A stretch of 64,000 nt of DNA from Planctomycetota bacterium (lineage in GTDB: Bacteria > Planctomycetota > UBA1135 > UBA2386): positions 62,001 to 126,000 of the forward strand of contig JADJPQ010000012.1 in the NCBI GenBank assembly GCA_016713175.1, read 5' to 3'. This document shows positions 9,310-18,957 of the stretch, piece by piece. The position numbers and the translations under genes are program-made. Below the pieces are notes generated by a model. It did no database searches, was not told the origin of the DNA, and was given only the letters and a program-made list of their open reading frames with translations. The first letter of the stretch is position 1; each line of letters opens with the position of its first letter.

Positions 9310-10428
9310 ATGAACCAGATCCTCCCCGTCACCCTCCTGACCCTGGCCGTTTCCACCACCGCCCAGGGCTTCCTCGAACTGCCGGCCACCGCGACGCCGG
9401 CCGCCGAACTGGCCAACTACCACCTGCGGCCGTTCATGCAGACGAACAGCCGCGTGCAGATGTTCTTCGACGCGCAGGAACTCGGGGCGGTACAGGCGAC
9501 GCTCGACGAACTGTCGCTGCGTTTCGACGGTCCGATCCCGCAGGTCGGCGCGCCGGGGCCGTTCCAGATCCAACGGCTCGTCATCCAGGTCGGCGTGACC
9601 ACCGTGGCGCAGCCCGCGGCCCGCTTCGCCGCCAACCTGAGCCAGCCGCTGACGACCGTGTTCGACTCGCCATGGACCTACCTGCCCGATCCGGGCACGG
9701 CGTTCCCGCACTCGTGGGGTGGCGTCAACGACGGCCTGCGCTTCCCGTTCACGACGCCGGTGACCGTGACGGTACCACCGGGCTCGTGGCTGGTGATCGA
9801 CCTGCAGATGACCGGCAACAACATCGCGATGTTCGGCTTCTCGCACGCGATCGTCGATGGCGTGCGCGCCACCGGTGGCATCACCGACGGCACGGCGACC
9901 AACTACGGCCAAGGCTGCACGAACGGCACCTCGACGAACGCCGCGACGATCGGCGGCAGCGGCACCTATGCGCCGGGCGGCGCCCACTTCGTGTCCGGCC
10001 AGAACCTCGGTGCCAATGCGCCGGTACTGGTGATGTTCGGTCTCAGCGACACCGTCAGCCCGGTCGGTGCCCTGCCGTTCAACCTGGCCGGCACCACCTG
10101 CGACTTGCTGACCAGCTTCGACTTCTACGTGCTGGTGCAGGCCAACGCCGCCGGCGCCATCCCCGCCGAATCCGCGCCCGCCGCCCTGGTCGTGCCAGCC
10201 GATCCGGCGATCGCCGGCGTCACACTGTTCGAACAGCTCGCCAGCATCGTTCCTGGCGCCAACGCGCCTTGGGGCGTCGCCCTCTCGAACGGCCGTCGCA
10301 TCGATCTGGGCAGCCTGACGGCGCCAGGCCGGGGCACCTGGACGGTTTCGCACGGCACCGCCGCCGACGCGACGATCGCCGACAAGGTCGAGGCCTTCGG
10401 CTACGCTGTCCGGCTGCACACCCGCTGA
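9310..10428 (+). CDS. Secreted beta-rich protein with shared C-terminal module
   Basis: Signal peptide ILPVTLLTLAVSTTAQG, then a beta-rich domain (LTTVFDSPWTYLPDPG, TVTVPPGSWLVIDLQMTG) typical of planctomycete surface or extracellular proteins. The last roughly 100 residues (LPFNLAGTTCDLLTSFDFYV, then ADPAIAGVTLFEQLASIVPG and GVALSNGR) resemble the ends of the astacin and multiheme cytochrome in this window. Function unknown. ATG 9310 is preferred over the three upstream ATGs because it begins the signal peptide. Confidence 0.75.
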   Translation: MNQILPVTLLTLAVSTTAQGFLELPATATPAAELANYHLRPFMQTNSRVQMFFDAQELGAVQATLDELSLRFDGPIPQVGAPGPFQIQRLVIQVGVTTVAQPAARFAANLSQPLTTVFDSPWTYLPDPGTAFPHSWGGVNDGLRFPFTTPVTVTVPPGSWLVIDLQMTGNNIAMFGFSHAIVDGVRATGGITDGTATNYGQGCTNGTSTNAATIGGSGTYAPGGAHFVSGQNLGANAPVLVMFGLSDTVSPVGALPFNLAGTTCDLLTSFDFYVLVQANAAGAIPAESAPAALVVPADPAIAGVTLFEQLASIVPGANAPWGVALSNGRRIDLGSLTAPGRGTWTVSHGTAADATIADKVEAFGYAVRLHTR

Positions 10429-10444
10429 GTCCTGTTCCGTCCAC

Positions 10445-11428
10445 GTGCCGAGATCGCGCAGTTCCATCCTGTTCAGCCTCACCCTCGCGTTCGCCTTGGC
10501 GTTGGTCGCCTGGTGGACGTGGTTCCAGGTGCAGCGCAGCGGCGAACTGGAACGTGCCGGCCGGCATCTGGTCGCGGGCGACGCGGGCGCCGCTGCGCAT
10601 GCACTCGGTGCCGAGAACCCGGCCGGCATCGCCGAGCTCGCGGCAGGTCGACGGACGATGTTCCTCAGCGAAGGCATCGCCTTCGGGGCGATCCTGATCG
10701 CCATCGGCGTGTTGTTCCTGGCCTCGCAGCGACGCGAAGCGCAGTTGCAACAGGACCACGACCGCTTCCTGGCCGGCGCCACCCACGAACTGAAGACCCC
10801 GCTGGCAACGATCCGGCTGCTGCTGGAGTCGCTGCGCGACGATCGCGTGCCGCCGGACAAACGCCAGCGCTACCTGCAGTCGGGTCTGCTCGAAGCCGAA
10901 CGGCTCGAGAACGGCCTGACCAACGTGCTGACTGCCGCCGGCCTGCGGACGACACCGCGGGCACCGCGGCTGCTGCCGGGCAATCTCGCCGACGACCTGC
11001 GTCTGGCGGTGACCGCGATCACACCGCGCGCGGAGGCCGCCGGAGTCACCATCGCCCTGGCCGAGCTGCCGGCGCTGACCGCCGATCGCGACGCCGACGC
11101 GCTGCAGATGGTGCTGCGCAACCTGCTCGACAACGCCGTCAAGTACTCGCCGCGCGGCAGTACCGTGCATGTGCAGTTGCGCGCAGAGCGCGATGTGCAC
11201 GCCGTCGAGATCCGCGACGACGGCCGCGGCATGGACGCCGAGACCCTGGCGCACGCGTTCGTGCCGTTCTGGCGCGGCCGCGACAGCCACAGCGGCGGCA
11301 CCGGGCTTGGTCTGCACCTGGTGCAGGAACTGGTGCGCGCCCACGGCGGCAAGGTCGTTGCCGCCAGCGACGGCAACGGTCGGGGCAGCCGCTTCACGGT
11401 CCTGCTGCCGCAGCGGAGGAACGGATGA
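10445..11428 (+). CDS. Sensor histidine kinase
   Basis: 327 residues, GTG start. Two transmembrane segments (SILFSLTLAFALALVAWW and GIAFGAILIAIGVLFLA) flank a short sensor loop of about 45 residues. The catalytic core is complete: H box GATHELKTPLATI with phospho-acceptor His114, N box NLLDNAVKYSP, G1 DDGRGM and G2 GGTGLGLHLV. It autophosphorylates and passes phosphate to the response regulator that overlaps its 3' end by four bases (ATGA). The sensed signal cannot be inferred. Confidence 0.95.
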   Translation: MPRSRSSILFSLTLAFALALVAWWTWFQVQRSGELERAGRHLVAGDAGAAAHALGAENPAGIAELAAGRRTMFLSEGIAFGAILIAIGVLFLASQRREAQLQQDHDRFLAGATHELKTPLATIRLLLESLRDDRVPPDKRQRYLQSGLLEAERLENGLTNVLTAAGLRTTPRAPRLLPGNLADDLRLAVTAITPRAEAAGVTIALAELPALTADRDADALQMVLRNLLDNAVKYSPRGSTVHVQLRAERDVHAVEIRDDGRGMDAETLAHAFVPFWRGRDSHSGGTGLGLHLVQELVRAHGGKVVAASDGNGRGSRFTVLLPQRRNG

Positions 11429-12114
11429 GTCGTTGGATCCTGGTCGCCGAGGACGAAGCGCCGCTCGGCGAGATGCTGTGCGACAACCTGGCGCTCGAGT
11501 CCTACCACGCCGAACTGGTCAAGAACGGCCCCGACGCGCTGACGCGGATGGCGCGCGGCGGCATCGACCTGCTGGTCCTCGACGTGATGATGCCTGGCCT
11601 GGATGGCTTCGAGGTGCTGAAGCAACTGCGCGCTCGCGGCGACGACACGCCGGTGCTGATCCTGTCGGCGCGCGCTGCCGACCGCGATCGCATCAAGGGC
11701 CTCGAACTGCTGGCCGACGACTACCTGACCAAACCGTTCAACCTGCGCGAGCTGCTGCTGCGGGTCGACGCGCTGCTGCGCCGTCGGCCGGCGCCGGCAC
11801 CGGGCGACGACGTTTTGGAATTCGGCGGGCATCGGGTCGACTTCCGGGCGATGCGTGCGCGCACCGCCGATGGTCAGGAACACGATCTGACCACCACCGA
11901 AGTCCGGCTGCTGAAGCTGCTGGCCGCGCATGCGGGCACCGTGGTCAGCCGCAAGATCGTCGTCGAACACCTGTTCGGCACCACCGCGCCGCTGACGGTG
12001 CGCACACTCGACAACGTCGTGCTGCGGCTGCGCAAGTTGTTCGAGCGCGACCCGGCCAGCCCGGAGTTCCTGCACACGGTCCGCGGTCTCGGACTGCGCT
12101 TCCAGCCAGCGTGA
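11425..12114 (+). CDS. OmpR/PhoB family response regulator
   Basis: 229 residues. The receiver domain has the acidic pocket (AEDE), phospho-acceptor Asp53 in LVLDVMMPGLDGF, and Lys103 in DDYLTKPFN. The C-terminal winged-helix domain has the classic LTTTEVRLLKLLAAHAG and VRTLDNVVLRLRKLFE, ending in TVRGLGLRFQ. It should bind DNA as a dimer when phosphorylated by the upstream kinase, whose stop codon it overlaps. Its targets are unknown. Confidence 0.95.
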   Translation: MSRWILVAEDEAPLGEMLCDNLALESYHAELVKNGPDALTRMARGGIDLLVLDVMMPGLDGFEVLKQLRARGDDTPVLILSARAADRDRIKGLELLADDYLTKPFNLRELLLRVDALLRRRPAPAPGDDVLEFGGHRVDFRAMRARTADGQEHDLTTTEVRLLKLLAAHAGTVVSRKIVVEHLFGTTAPLTVRTLDNVVLRLRKLFERDPASPEFLHTVRGLGLRFQPA

Positions 12115-12160
12115 TCGCCCCGGACTGCCGTTGGCCGGCCGCAGCGCGATGCCGATCGGG

Positions 12161-13075
12161 CTAGCAGCGCAACGCCGCGAGCACTGCCAGCATGTCCGCG
12201 GGCATTGGTTCGGAGAAACACATGGGCTGACCGGTCGTCGGATGCTCGAACCCGAGTTCGGCGGCATGCAGCAGGATCCGCGGCGCCGGCAGCATCGGAC
12301 CGCGATGGTCGCGCACATAGCCGCGTTCGCCGAGCAGCATGTGGCCAGCTTCGGCCAGGTGGATCCGGATCTGATGCGTGCGGCCCGTCTCCAGCCGACA
12401 TGCCACCAGCGTGGCGCCACTGAGCCGTTCCAGCGGTTCGACGTGCGTGATGGCCTCCTTGCCGACCCGCGGATTCGCCACCGAGCCGCGCAACCCGTCG
12501 CCGCGGTCCTCTGCCAACCACGAACGGATGGTCGCCGCCGCCACTTCGCCGTGCGCGATCGCCAGATAGCGACGGTGCACGGTATGACGCCGCAACTGAT
12601 GGGTCAGCCGACCCTCGGCTTCCGCGGTGCGGGCGAACATCAACAGTCCGGACGTGTCGCGATCGAGGCGGTGCACCACACGGACCGGGGCGCCAAGCGT
12701 CGCCGCCAATCGACGGTCGAGCGCATCGGTGGCGTCCTGCCAGGGCACCGTGGCGAGCCCGGCCGGCTTGCGGACCACGACGACCTGACGGTCAGAAAAC
12801 GCGATCGCGTCCGGCGACAAGACCGGCATCGCCGCCGCGGCCGACGCCGCGACCCGCCGAGCGCCCATGGCGAGGACCACCCGCGCCCCACCCCGCACCG
12901 CCGCGGCTTCGTCGGTCACCACCACGCCGTCGATTGCCACCTTGCCGCGCCGGATCAGATCGCGGATCTGGCCCCAGCTGAGCGCGGGACGGAAAGTCCG
13001 GAGCCGCCGGTCGAGCCGCTCGGCAGCCGTCCCCGGGGGCGCCACGAACTCGCCATCCCGCGGGTCAACCGACAT
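12161..13075 (-). CDS. RluA family pseudouridine synthase
   Basis: 304 residues. An N-terminal S4 RNA-binding domain (LSWGQIRDLIRRGKVAIDGV) is followed by the synthase domain with catalytic Asp in the family motif VVHRLDRDTSGLLMFAR, then HRRYLAIAHGE and RLETGRTHQIRIHLA. It isomerises uridine to pseudouridine in rRNA or tRNA; which position cannot be told from sequence alone (RluC/RluD/RluA are all possible). It is convergent with the two-component operon and divergent from the gene at 13161. Confidence 0.92.
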   Translation of the reverse strand: MSVDPRDGEFVAPPGTAAERLDRRLRTFRPALSWGQIRDLIRRGKVAIDGVVVTDEAAAVRGGARVVLAMGARRVAASAAAAMPVLSPDAIAFSDRQVVVVRKPAGLATVPWQDATDALDRRLAATLGAPVRVVHRLDRDTSGLLMFARTAEAEGRLTHQLRRHTVHRRYLAIAHGEVAAATIRSWLAEDRGDGLRGSVANPRVGKEAITHVEPLERLSGATLVACRLETGRTHQIRIHLAEAGHMLLGERGYVRDHRGPMLPAPRILLHAAELGFEHPTTGQPMCFSEPMPADMLAVLAALRC

Positions 13076-13160
13076 GGTCTGGACAAGAAACCGGCGGAGT
13101 CATCGCGATCTGGGGCCTGCGCTCGGCATAGCATGCGCGGCTTCGGCCACAGGAGCCACC

Positions 13161-14222
13161 ATGAACCGATCCGTCCCCTCCTCCGCGTTCCTTCTGCTCT
13201 CCCTGTTCGCCACCGCGCCGGCCTGCCTGATCGCCCAGGACAAGATCGACCTCGCGGTCACCAGCACGAAGAACCTGGCCCTGTGGTTCCAGGAGACCCA
13301 GGTGATGGAACAGGTCATCGACTTCGGCGGTCAGCAGCATGAGGTCGGCAGCACCACGCATCACGTCCTGTCGGTCGCGGTCGAAGACATCGACAGCGAC
13401 GGGCGACTGCACCTGGCGATCAAGATCGAGCGGATCCATGGCGCCATGCAGGTGCCGATGATGGGCGACGTCGAGTTCGACTCGGCCAAGGCCAAGGAGG
13501 GGGACGAAGACGAGGATGGCGGCGGCATGTTCGGCATGGGCAACATGACCAAGGCCCTGACCGCGGCCGCCGGGCATTCGTTCAAAGCGGTGGTCGGCCG
13601 CGATGGCAAGGTCGTCGAACTGACGGACACCGAGAAGCTGCTGGCCGCGACCAAGAAGACCGGCGGCGCCATGGCTGGCCCGGGCGGCGACACCAACGAG
13701 TCGACGCTGCAGCGACGGGTCGAGAGCCTGTTCGGGCCGCGGCCGGCCGAGCCGGTCGCCGTCGGCGGCAAGTGGCAGCACTCGGTCACCGACAGCGACG
13801 GCCAGTTCGCGATGGCGGTGAACAGCGACGTCACCCTGACCAAGGTCGACGGCGACCAAGTGGTACTGGAATCGACGGGCACCGCGAGCAAGACCGAGAA
13901 GCCGGCCGGCAAGGAACCGGCGACCAAGAACGAGGGCGATCAGGAAGAAGGCAATGAGATGCAACGCGAGATGTTCGCGGCCATGAAGATCGAGAACAGC
14001 AAGGCCATGAGCAGGACGACCCTGTCGCGGAAGGAGGGCTTCATCGTCAGCGGCAACAACGAGACCTCGATGACGATGAAGATGCCAAGCCCCATGGGTT
14101 CGGGCGAGATGAACATCGACGTGAAGTTCAAGACGACGATCGCGCGGACGACGCCGGACCTGGCGATGCCCAAGGCCGAACCGAAGAAGGACGCCGCGCC
14201 CGCCGCCGGCACCGGCAAGTAG
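13161..14222 (+). CDS. Secreted protein, possibly DUF6263-like
   Basis: 353 residues with a signal peptide (FLLLSLFATAPACLIAQ) and AGGAG five bases before the ATG. The mature part has alternating beta strands with an acidic low-complexity insert (KEGDEDEDGGG) and a later segment PAEPVAVGGKWQHSV. The overall pattern, including a polar Lys/Glu-rich insert near residue 265, fits the DUF6263-type secreted proteins I associate with Planctomycetota, but this is a weak match. No function is known. Confidence 0.75.
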   Translation: MNRSVPSSAFLLLSLFATAPACLIAQDKIDLAVTSTKNLALWFQETQVMEQVIDFGGQQHEVGSTTHHVLSVAVEDIDSDGRLHLAIKIERIHGAMQVPMMGDVEFDSAKAKEGDEDEDGGGMFGMGNMTKALTAAAGHSFKAVVGRDGKVVELTDTEKLLAATKKTGGAMAGPGGDTNESTLQRRVESLFGPRPAEPVAVGGKWQHSVTDSDGQFAMAVNSDVTLTKVDGDQVVLESTGTASKTEKPAGKEPATKNEGDQEEGNEMQREMFAAMKIENSKAMSRTTLSRKEGFIVSGNNETSMTMKMPSPMGSGEMNIDVKFKTTIARTTPDLAMPKAEPKKDAAPAAGTGK

Positions 14223-14244
14223 CCGGCTCGCGGCGGCGCTGCCG

Positions 14245-15690
14245 TCATTCGCGCCGCAGTCGATACAGATAACGTCGCTCGCCGCGGCGCAGGTCCAGCC
14301 AGCCGGTGAACTCGCCGGCCGGCTCCAGCCGCCCGAACGCAGCGGCCAGTTCGCCGGATAGTGGTTCGCGCGCGACCAGCACCCAGCGTTCGGCGCGCGG
14401 CGGCAGGCCAGCCAGCAGTTCTGCCAACAGCGCGCGCGTCGTGGACTGGACTTCGAGCCGCGACCGCCGCAGGTTGGCGAAGCCACCGACCGCAGTGGCA
14501 TCACCGTCGACGACGATCAGTTCGTCGGTGAACGACGGCTCGCGCGAAAGCGCCAACGCCGCGCGGACCGGCCCGAGGTTGGTCGGCCACAGCGACGCCC
14601 ACAGCCACAGCCCCGCCTGCCCGGCAAACAACAACCGGCGCTGCCAGGCCTCGAGCCGTCCGTTCGCGCGCGCGGAGCCGATGCCGATCGCGGCCACGGC
14701 AACCAACAACCAGACCGCCGGCCACAAGAACCGCAGCGCCTTGCGTTCGATGGCACTGTGCAGCGCGACGAACGCGACCCCGGCGAACATGGGCAACGCC
14801 GCGACCCGCGTCCCACGCCAGAACATGCGCGCCGCGGCGCCCCACACCGGCGGCACCAACGTCAACAGCGGCAGCAGCAGTGTCGCGTACCACCACCATG
14901 GCTCGGTGCCCCACTTGACCGCGGCGCCGGCGTGCAGATTGAGTCGGACATAGGCAAACGGACTGTGCAGGAACGACCCCCAGGTCCACAGGTCGACCAG
15001 TCCTTGCAACGCGATGCCCGGCAACGTGCCGAGGCAGAACCACATCGCCGCACGAAAGCGCCGCTGCCAGACGAGAGCGGCGACGACGATCGGTCCGAAC
15101 ATCGCGTCCTGCGCCCGCGCGCAGAACGCCAGCCCGAGCAGCAGGCCGCCCAGCCACGGCCAACGCCGCGGCCCACAGGCGAACAGCACCGCGGCGACCG
15201 CCAACGAAGCCGCGAAGTTGGGCCCGGCCGGTTGCACGTTGGCGTGGACGCCGATACCCGACAGCGCGAACAACCACAGGGCGACACGGGCGTGCGCCAC
15301 CGGCTGCCAACGCACCACCAGCAGCCAGAACGCCGACAGCGGCAGCAGCGCGATCAACGAATGGGCGCCGCGCAGCAGCGTCATCTGCACCATCGCATCA
15401 TCGGTCACCGATCGGATCGGCATCCACAGCGTCGCCAGCAGCCCCGGATGCACCCAGCTGCGGATGCCATCGATCCACTCCCAGGTCCGGTGCCAGGCAT
15501 CGCCGGTCGCCAGGTGCCAGGCCGGATCGAGGTATTGGTACTGCTGATCGGCGAACGCATACCCGGCGGCGAACAGCACCGCCGGCAGCCGCAACAGCCA
15601 GCCCACCAACAGATACCCGGCCAACGACCAGATCGGAGCGCCGGGCTGGAGCGGCGAAACTGCCGGCAACGGTTCGGCGGCTGGCGACAC
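14245..15690 (-). CDS. GT22 (Alg9-like) integral membrane glycosyltransferase
   Basis: About 481 residues with ten or so hydrophobic segments. The first luminal loop has the GT22-type signature: DQQYQYLDPAWHLATGDAWH, then TWEWIDGIRSWVHPGLLA, like the PDEhFQ...TWEW...IRSWLHP pattern of polyprenyl-phosphate-dependent mannosyltransferases. It probably transfers a hexose from a lipid carrier to a glycan outside the membrane. The start is placed at GTG 15690, clear of the divergent dehydrogenase gene; the open frame extends further upstream without a better start. The acceptor is unknown. Confidence 0.75.
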   Translation of the reverse strand: MSPAAEPLPAVSPLQPGAPIWSLAGYLLVGWLLRLPAVLFAAGYAFADQQYQYLDPAWHLATGDAWHRTWEWIDGIRSWVHPGLLATLWMPIRSVTDDAMVQMTLLRGAHSLIALLPLSAFWLLVVRWQPVAHARVALWLFALSGIGVHANVQPAGPNFAASLAVAAVLFACGPRRWPWLGGLLLGLAFCARAQDAMFGPIVVAALVWQRRFRAAMWFCLGTLPGIALQGLVDLWTWGSFLHSPFAYVRLNLHAGAAVKWGTEPWWWYATLLLPLLTLVPPVWGAAARMFWRGTRVAALPMFAGVAFVALHSAIERKALRFLWPAVWLLVAVAAIGIGSARANGRLEAWQRRLLFAGQAGLWLWASLWPTNLGPVRAALALSREPSFTDELIVVDGDATAVGGFANLRRSRLEVQSTTRALLAELLAGLPPRAERWVLVAREPLSGELAAAFGRLEPAGEFTGWLDLRRGERRYLYRLRRE

Positions 15691-15796
15691 GTGCGGCGCA
15701 TCGTGCAGCAGGAGTGGCCACGACTCCAGCCTGGCGACGCCGGACGCCGATCCCGAACGTGGAATTCCACGGCCCACCGGTACCTTTCCAGACCTC

Positions 15797-16822
15797 ATGC
15801 CCGAACGCGAGTCCCTCCAGATCGCCGAGTTCCTCGGCGACGGCATCTCCGCCGAACTGTCGGCATCCGTCCACCGCGTCGCCGCCGCGTTGCCGATCGA
15901 TGTCGGCTTCCATGCCGTCGATCTGTCGCTGCCGACGCGCAACCGCGATGCCGAGGCCGCTTACGGCAAGGCGATGGCGGCGATCTCCGCCCACGGCGTG
16001 GCGATGAAGTACCCGACCGTCACCGACGGCGAGAGCCCCAACAAGGTGCTGCGCGAGCGCTGCAACTTCTCGGTGATCCACCGGCCAGTGGCATCGATCC
16101 CCGGAGTCAAGACCCGGCACGACGGCAAGGTCGACCTGCACATCATCCGGATCGCGGTCGGCGGCACCTACGAGGACGCCGGCCGTCGCATCGGCGACGA
16201 CGTCGCCGTGTCGATCCGCGTGATCGAACGGCGACCGAGCCGCGAGGCCGCGCTGTTCGCGTTCCGTCTGGCGCGCCGACTGCACGCCGGCGTGGTCAGC
16301 TCGAGCAAGCACACGATCCAGGTCGCAACCGACGGCCTGTTCGAACAGATCGTCAAGGACGTCGCCCTCGACTTCCCGGAGGTGCCGCATCGTTCCGAAC
16401 TGTTCGACTCACTGCTCTACAAGCTGCTGATGAAACCGGAGGAATACCGGGTCGTCGTCACCCCGAACGAGTACGGCGATTTCCTGTCCGACATGGCCTG
16501 CGGCATCGTCGGCAGCATCGGGCTCGGCGCCAGCGCCAGCTACGCGTTCGACACCGCCGGCGCGGTCGCGCTGGCAATGTTCGATCCCGCCGGCGGCACC
16601 GCTCCGGACATCGCCGGCAAGAACGTCTGCAACCCGGCCGCCGCGCTGCTGGCGTTCGCGATGCTGCTGACGCATTGTGGTTTCCGCGGGCTGGGCAGCA
16701 TGGTGGACAACGCGGTCCGCAGCGCGATCGCCAACGGCCAACGGACGCGTGATCTCGGTGGTACGCTGGACACCACGACGTTCACCGAAGCCGTCGTGCG
16801 CGCACTGTCGGCATCGATCTGA
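15797..16822 (+). CDS. Isocitrate/isopropylmalate dehydrogenase family protein
   Basis: 341 residues of the beta-decarboxylating dehydrogenase fold. Visible family features are the N-terminal GDGIS, MKYPTVTDGESPNKVLRE, the metal-site segment NEYGDFLSDMACGIVGSIG, and the nucleotide-binding segment PAGGTAPDIAGKNVCNPAAA. These enzymes oxidatively decarboxylate 2R-hydroxyacids with NAD or NADP. The phosphate-contacting and substrate-specificity loop is divergent from typical Icd and LeuB, so isocitrate, isopropylmalate, homoisocitrate or tartrate-like substrates all remain possible. It stands alone, facing the astacin gene. Confidence 0.82.
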   Translation: MPERESLQIAEFLGDGISAELSASVHRVAAALPIDVGFHAVDLSLPTRNRDAEAAYGKAMAAISAHGVAMKYPTVTDGESPNKVLRERCNFSVIHRPVASIPGVKTRHDGKVDLHIIRIAVGGTYEDAGRRIGDDVAVSIRVIERRPSREAALFAFRLARRLHAGVVSSSKHTIQVATDGLFEQIVKDVALDFPEVPHRSELFDSLLYKLLMKPEEYRVVVTPNEYGDFLSDMACGIVGSIGLGASASYAFDTAGAVALAMFDPAGGTAPDIAGKNVCNPAAALLAFAMLLTHCGFRGLGSMVDNAVRSAIANGQRTRDLGGTLDTTTFTEAVVRALSASI

Positions 16823-16844
16823 GCGCGCTGGTCGACGTACCGCC

Positions 16845-16861
16845 GGACGCTCACAGCGTCC
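16845..16861. terminator. Hairpin between convergent genes
   Basis: A perfect 7-bp inverted repeat GGACGCT-CAC-AGCGTCC lies between the dehydrogenase stop at 16822 and the last codons of the astacin. It has no T-run. It could end transcription in both directions, but this is inferred from position only. Confidence 0.35.
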
Positions 16862-18149
16862 GCGTCGTCACCAGATTGGACACCGACAGCGGCAGCACCG
16901 GCGCCTGCAGATCCAGCACCAGCGCCTGGAAGTACAGGTTCACGCCGCTCGGAACCGCGCTCGACACCAGCACCGGGACCTGCCACTGGCCGTTGGCGCC
17001 GCCAACGCCGCTGCCGATCTGCAGCAGCGTGGTGAATTGAGCGCCGAGACCGAGTTGCAGCACGCCGGGCACTGCCGTCGGCACATTGTCGAACGACGCC
17101 AGCAGCACATTCGTGCGCGATGCGTCGGCGTGCAACCGGTAGCCCAACGGAAAACCGCGAACGATCACTGGTACGTTCTCGAGTACCGGCGGCTCGTTGC
17201 CGGTGATCTGCAACGACACCGCATTGCTGCGGCCGGTCTGACTCTCGACGGCCACCGTGTGGGTGCCGAGCAGCAGCAGCGACGGCACATTGAACCGGAT
17301 CTGATCCGGCGCCGGCCGGGTGAACGCCGCGATCACCGTAGTGTCGAGCAACACCCGCGTCACCTCGTCGAACAGCGTTCCGGTCAACGTCACCTGCCCG
17401 GGCAGCCACGCCGTCACCGTGCCGGGCGTGACCGCGGTCAACACCGGCGGCGTCGGCGAACCGTAGATCCGACGCAGCGCGGCCACATCGCCGCTGCTCA
17501 AATGCGTGCGCTGACCGATGGCTGACTGCTGTCCCTGGTTGGGTGGCAGCACCAGCAACGTCGGCTGGCCGTTGTGGCTGGCCTCGGACTGCGCGAAGTG
17601 CAGCACCGAATCGAAGTCGTACGGAAGCCCCTGCGTCGCGGCGGTCGGCACGATCGCGAACTGGTGCAGTTCGGTCGGTTCGACATTGCCGGTCTGCACG
17701 GCGACGAACTGATCGCGATCCGGCCGCTGGTGTTCGTGCCAGAAGCCCAGCACATGCATCAGCTCGTGCACCATCGTGAACCGGCTGTTCCAGTTGTAGA
17801 TGTGCAGGAGCTGCGGCCCGCCGGCGCGGCCGACCGACGAACTGTTGATCACCGAGTCGCGGAGGACGACCCAGTCGATCTCGGCGACGCGCGGTATGAA
17901 GTGCACGTTGGCGACCGCCTCGACTTCCGCCATCGCGGCCCGCATCGCGGTCTGCATCGCGGGCGTGACGTTCGCCGCCCACTCGAATGGCACGTTGCCG
18001 CCAGTCCACCGCTGTCCGGCGAAGGCGCTCTCGGTGGCGGGCAGGCGACAGCCGGCGATCGGACGGGACCGCAACGCGCCGGGAAGCTCCTGCGCGGACA
18101 GTGCCCCCAGAGCGGTCAAGAAAGCACACACGAAGATCGGACGGTGCAT
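16851..18149 (-). CDS. Secreted astacin-family (M12A) zinc metalloprotease
   Basis: 432 residues: signal peptide (FVCAFLTALGALSAQ), catalytic domain, then an IPT/TIG-like immunoglobulin domain (PPVLTAVTPGTVTAWLPGQV) and a C-terminal beta module. The zinc site is the full astacin pattern VHELMHVLGFWHEHQRPDRD, with ligands His128, His132 and His138 and catalytic Glu129. The Met-turn, normally SxMHY, reads SVLHF: the turn methionine is Leu, and the tyrosine that forms the fifth zinc ligand in astacins is Phe. Activity may be altered. ATG 18149 begins the signal peptide. Secreted proteolysis of outside proteins is the likely role. Confidence 0.88.
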   Translation of the reverse strand: MHRPIFVCAFLTALGALSAQELPGALRSRPIAGCRLPATESAFAGQRWTGGNVPFEWAANVTPAMQTAMRAAMAEVEAVANVHFIPRVAEIDWVVLRDSVINSSSVGRAGGPQLLHIYNWNSRFTMVHELMHVLGFWHEHQRPDRDQFVAVQTGNVEPTELHQFAIVPTAATQGLPYDFDSVLHFAQSEASHNGQPTLLVLPPNQGQQSAIGQRTHLSSGDVAALRRIYGSPTPPVLTAVTPGTVTAWLPGQVTLTGTLFDEVTRVLLDTTVIAAFTRPAPDQIRFNVPSLLLLGTHTVAVESQTGRSNAVSLQITGNEPPVLENVPVIVRGFPLGYRLHADASRTNVLLASFDNVPTAVPGVLQLGLGAQFTTLLQIGSGVGGANGQWQVPVLVSSAVPSGVNLYFQALVLDLQAPVLPLSVSNLVTTRTL

Positions 18150-18281
18150 GGCGAAGGGTGTCGGACATCTTCGCCGAGATCGGGGCGCCTGGAAGCCCCG
18201 GGCAGGCTTCACAGGCTTCCGGGTCAAGGCAGCTTCACCGGGGGCCCCACGCCAAGGCCGCCGGCAGCGTACTGACCGCCG

Positions 18282-18761
18282 TCACATCCGCGGCCGGAAC
18301 AGCCGGTCGACGAAGCGACTGCCCTTGTGCTTGTCGGCGACTCGCCGCGCCAGCCGCATCGCTTCGTTGACCTGGACCAACACGGCGCGGTCGGGTACCG
18401 GCAGCCACACGGCGTGGTCCTCGTTCTCGACGATGAGCCGATCGAAGGCCTCGGTGTTCGACGCCTGGTCCAGGCTGTCCAACAGAGCCATGTCGACCAG
18501 CGCGGTGCCTGGAGCGGCGAACTGCTTGGCGCGTCCCAGCAGGTAGTCGATGCTGACTTCGAACAGATCGGACAGCGCGACCAGGTCTTCCCCGGTCGGG
18601 AAGCGCGAACCGCCTTCCCAGCGCGACACCGCGGATTCATGGCAGCTCAGTCGGGTGGCCACCTGATCCTGCGTCATGTTCTTGCGCGCGCGCAGCTCGC
18701 GGAGCCGCGCGGCGAGGACCTTGGCCAACGGACGATCTTGGGGGGCTTCTGACTCGGTCAC
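18282..18761 (-). CDS. XRE-family transcriptional regulator
   Basis: 159 residues. The N-terminal half is a Cro/CI-type helix-turn-helix (RLRELRARKNMTQDQVATRL, SCHESAVSRWEGGSRFPTGE) with the common dimer extension DLFEVSIDYLLGRAKQ. The C-terminal half is a helical domain of unknown role ending in a basic tail. It is transcribed divergently from the sigma-like gene at 19015, and an inverted repeat lies in the shared 253-base upstream region, so control of that region is plausible. Confidence 0.88.
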   Translation of the reverse strand: MTESEAPQDRPLAKVLAARLRELRARKNMTQDQVATRLSCHESAVSRWEGGSRFPTGEDLVALSDLFEVSIDYLLGRAKQFAAPGTALVDMALLDSLDQASNTEAFDRLIVENEDHAVWLPVPDRAVLVQVNEAMRLARRVADKHKGSRFVDRLFRPRM

Positions 18762-18957
18762 TGAAGTTGCTTCTTGGTCAGAACGCGAAGACGAAGAACG
18801 GCGAGGTGGGCGGATTCTCGCCGAACCGCAAGCGATCGGAAAGGGTCTGACCTTAAGATTCCGCCGATTTGGTCATGCGTCACACAGTAATGACAGGCTT
18901 CCGCAACTGCTTTCCACCGTACAGGATACGATGCCACCGCACTTTTCTGTCTTGGAT

